The position numbers were made by a program, and so were the translations under genes. Below are positions 4,913-5,570 of a DNA stretch of 5,570 bases, in pieces. Position 1 is the first letter of the stretch. Every line of letters starts with the position of its first letter. The notes under the pieces were generated by a model. That model had not been told where the DNA came from, did not search any database, and was given only the letters and a program-made list of their open reading frames with translations. Origin of the DNA: a bacterium (GTDB lineage: Bacteria > RBG-13-66-14); the NCBI GenBank assembly GCA_026398675.1, contig JAPLSK010000408.1:1-5570 (forward strand). Direction: 5' to 3'.

Positions 4913-5570
4913 ATGACTCTGCGCGAACAGTCCATCCAGAAGGTCTCCGTCGACCTGGAAATGCGCCGGAGCTACCTTTCCTACGCGATGAGCGTCATCG
5001 TAGGCCGCGCCCTGCCCGACGTACGCGACGGCCTCAAGCCGGTCCACCGCCGCCTCATCTACGCCATGCAGGGCCTGGGATTGGCCTCCAACAAGCCGCA
5101 CCGTAAAGCGGCCCGCATCGTCGGCGAGGCCATGGGCAAGTTCCACCCCCACGGCGATGCAAACGGCTCCACGGGCATCGCGGTGGGGATGGCGAGCCAC
5201 ATGCCGCCGCACAACCTCGGCGAGGTGTGCCGGGCCCTCGTGCGCTACATAGACGACCCCGATGTCAGTCTCGGCGAGCTGATGAAGATCATCCCCGGTC
5301 CGGATTTCCCGACGGGCGGGGTCATCCTGGGCCGGGCGGACATCATAGACGCCTACTCCAAGGGGCGCGGGAAGTTGACCGTGCGCGGCCGGACGACCGT
5401 GGAAGAGCCCAAAGGGCGCGGCCCACAGGGCAAGGCGCGCATCATCATCACCGAAATTCCGTACCAGGTGAACAAGTCGCGACTGGTGGAGCAGATAGCG
5501 GACCTGGTGCGATCGAAGACCGTGGACGGCGTGAGCGACCTGCGCGACGAGTCGGACCGCCGGGGCGTGC
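4913..5570 (+). CDS. gyrA: DNA gyrase subunit A, 5' part, with ~85-codon internal in-frame deletion
   Basis: GyrA is the DNA-cleaving subunit of the A2B2 gyrase that introduces negative supercoils. The frame is open from ATG 4913 to the right edge (219 codons). Residues 20-60 carry the family signature SYAMSVIVGRALPDVRDGLKPVHRR, then KAARIVGEAMGKFHPHGD to residue 82; IPGPDFPTGG and ITEIPYQVNKSRLVEQ follow further on. Residue 83 (A) is joined directly to NGSTGIAVGMA, which in E. coli GyrA (recalled sequence) begins at residue 169. Residues equivalent to about 84-168 are absent, including the helix after HPHGD, the GQGNFG region and the catalytic Tyr122 in RYTE. Both flanks are intact and in frame. 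Such a protein could not cleave DNA, so this is an artefact, a non-functional allele or a copy backed by another gyrA. There is no Shine-Dalgarno before the ATG, but the N-terminal length fits. The C-terminal part lies outside the window. Confidence 0.93.
   Translation, partial: MTLREQSIQKVSVDLEMRRSYLSYAMSVIVGRALPDVRDGLKPVHRRLIYAMQGLGLASNKPHRKAARIVGEAMGKFHPHGDANGSTGIAVGMASHMPPHNLGEVCRALVRYIDDPDVSLGELMKIIPGPDFPTGGVILGRADIIDAYSKGRGKLTVRGRTTVEEPKGRGPQGKARIIITEIPYQVNKSRLVEQIADLVRSKTVDGVSDLRDESDRRGV

Noticed and set aside
4907..5212. A 101-codon leftward open frame opposite gyrA
   Set aside because: It is antisense to conserved GyrA motifs and has no features of its own.

Overview
The window is GC-rich DNA (roughly 60% or more by eye), densely coding, and holds four recognisable bacterial housekeeping or metabolic genes with short intergenic regions. 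The inner-membrane-anchored periplasmic folding factor (PpiD type) points to a diderm (Gram-negative-type) bacterium. The sequence alone does not fix the phylum; the style (dispersed short palindromic repeats, GC-rich hairpins between genes) resembles uncultivated high-GC lineages known from metagenomes, which is an inference.

Layout: three genes run leftward. Transcribed in the order ppiD-like (4607-2523), gltX (2382-835) and lat (616 to beyond the left edge), they encode a membrane-anchored peptidyl-prolyl isomerase/chaperone, glutamyl-tRNA synthetase and the N-terminal half of L-lysine 6-aminotransferase. A hairpin plus T-run just after gltX, followed by a near-consensus sigma-70 promoter (TTGACA, 17 bp, TAGACT), makes lat a separate transcription unit. 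On the right, gyrA (DNA gyrase subunit A) starts at 4913, runs rightward out of the window and is divergent from ppiD. The 305-base region between them carries a good promoter for gyrA, an extended -10 candidate for ppiD and several inverted repeats, one of which looks like a leftward terminator.

Two things stand out. First, gyrA has a clean in-frame gap of about 85 codons relative to the family: the protein passes directly from the HPHGD motif to the NGSTGIAVGMA motif, losing the catalytic tyrosine region, while both flanks are perfectly conserved. It is either an assembly or sequence artefact or a real deletion that would abolish DNA cleavage. Second, a 34-base dispersed repeat is present in the ppiD-gltX spacer and again, 33/34 identical and in frame, inside gltX, where it comes with a 9-base tandem expansion that adds a Pro-Ser-Glu-rich loop to the enzyme.

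The genes do not form one pathway: they cover protein folding in the cell envelope, tRNA charging, lysine catabolism and DNA topology. I found no defence system, CRISPR array, RNA gene, transposase or other clearly novel multi-gene system.
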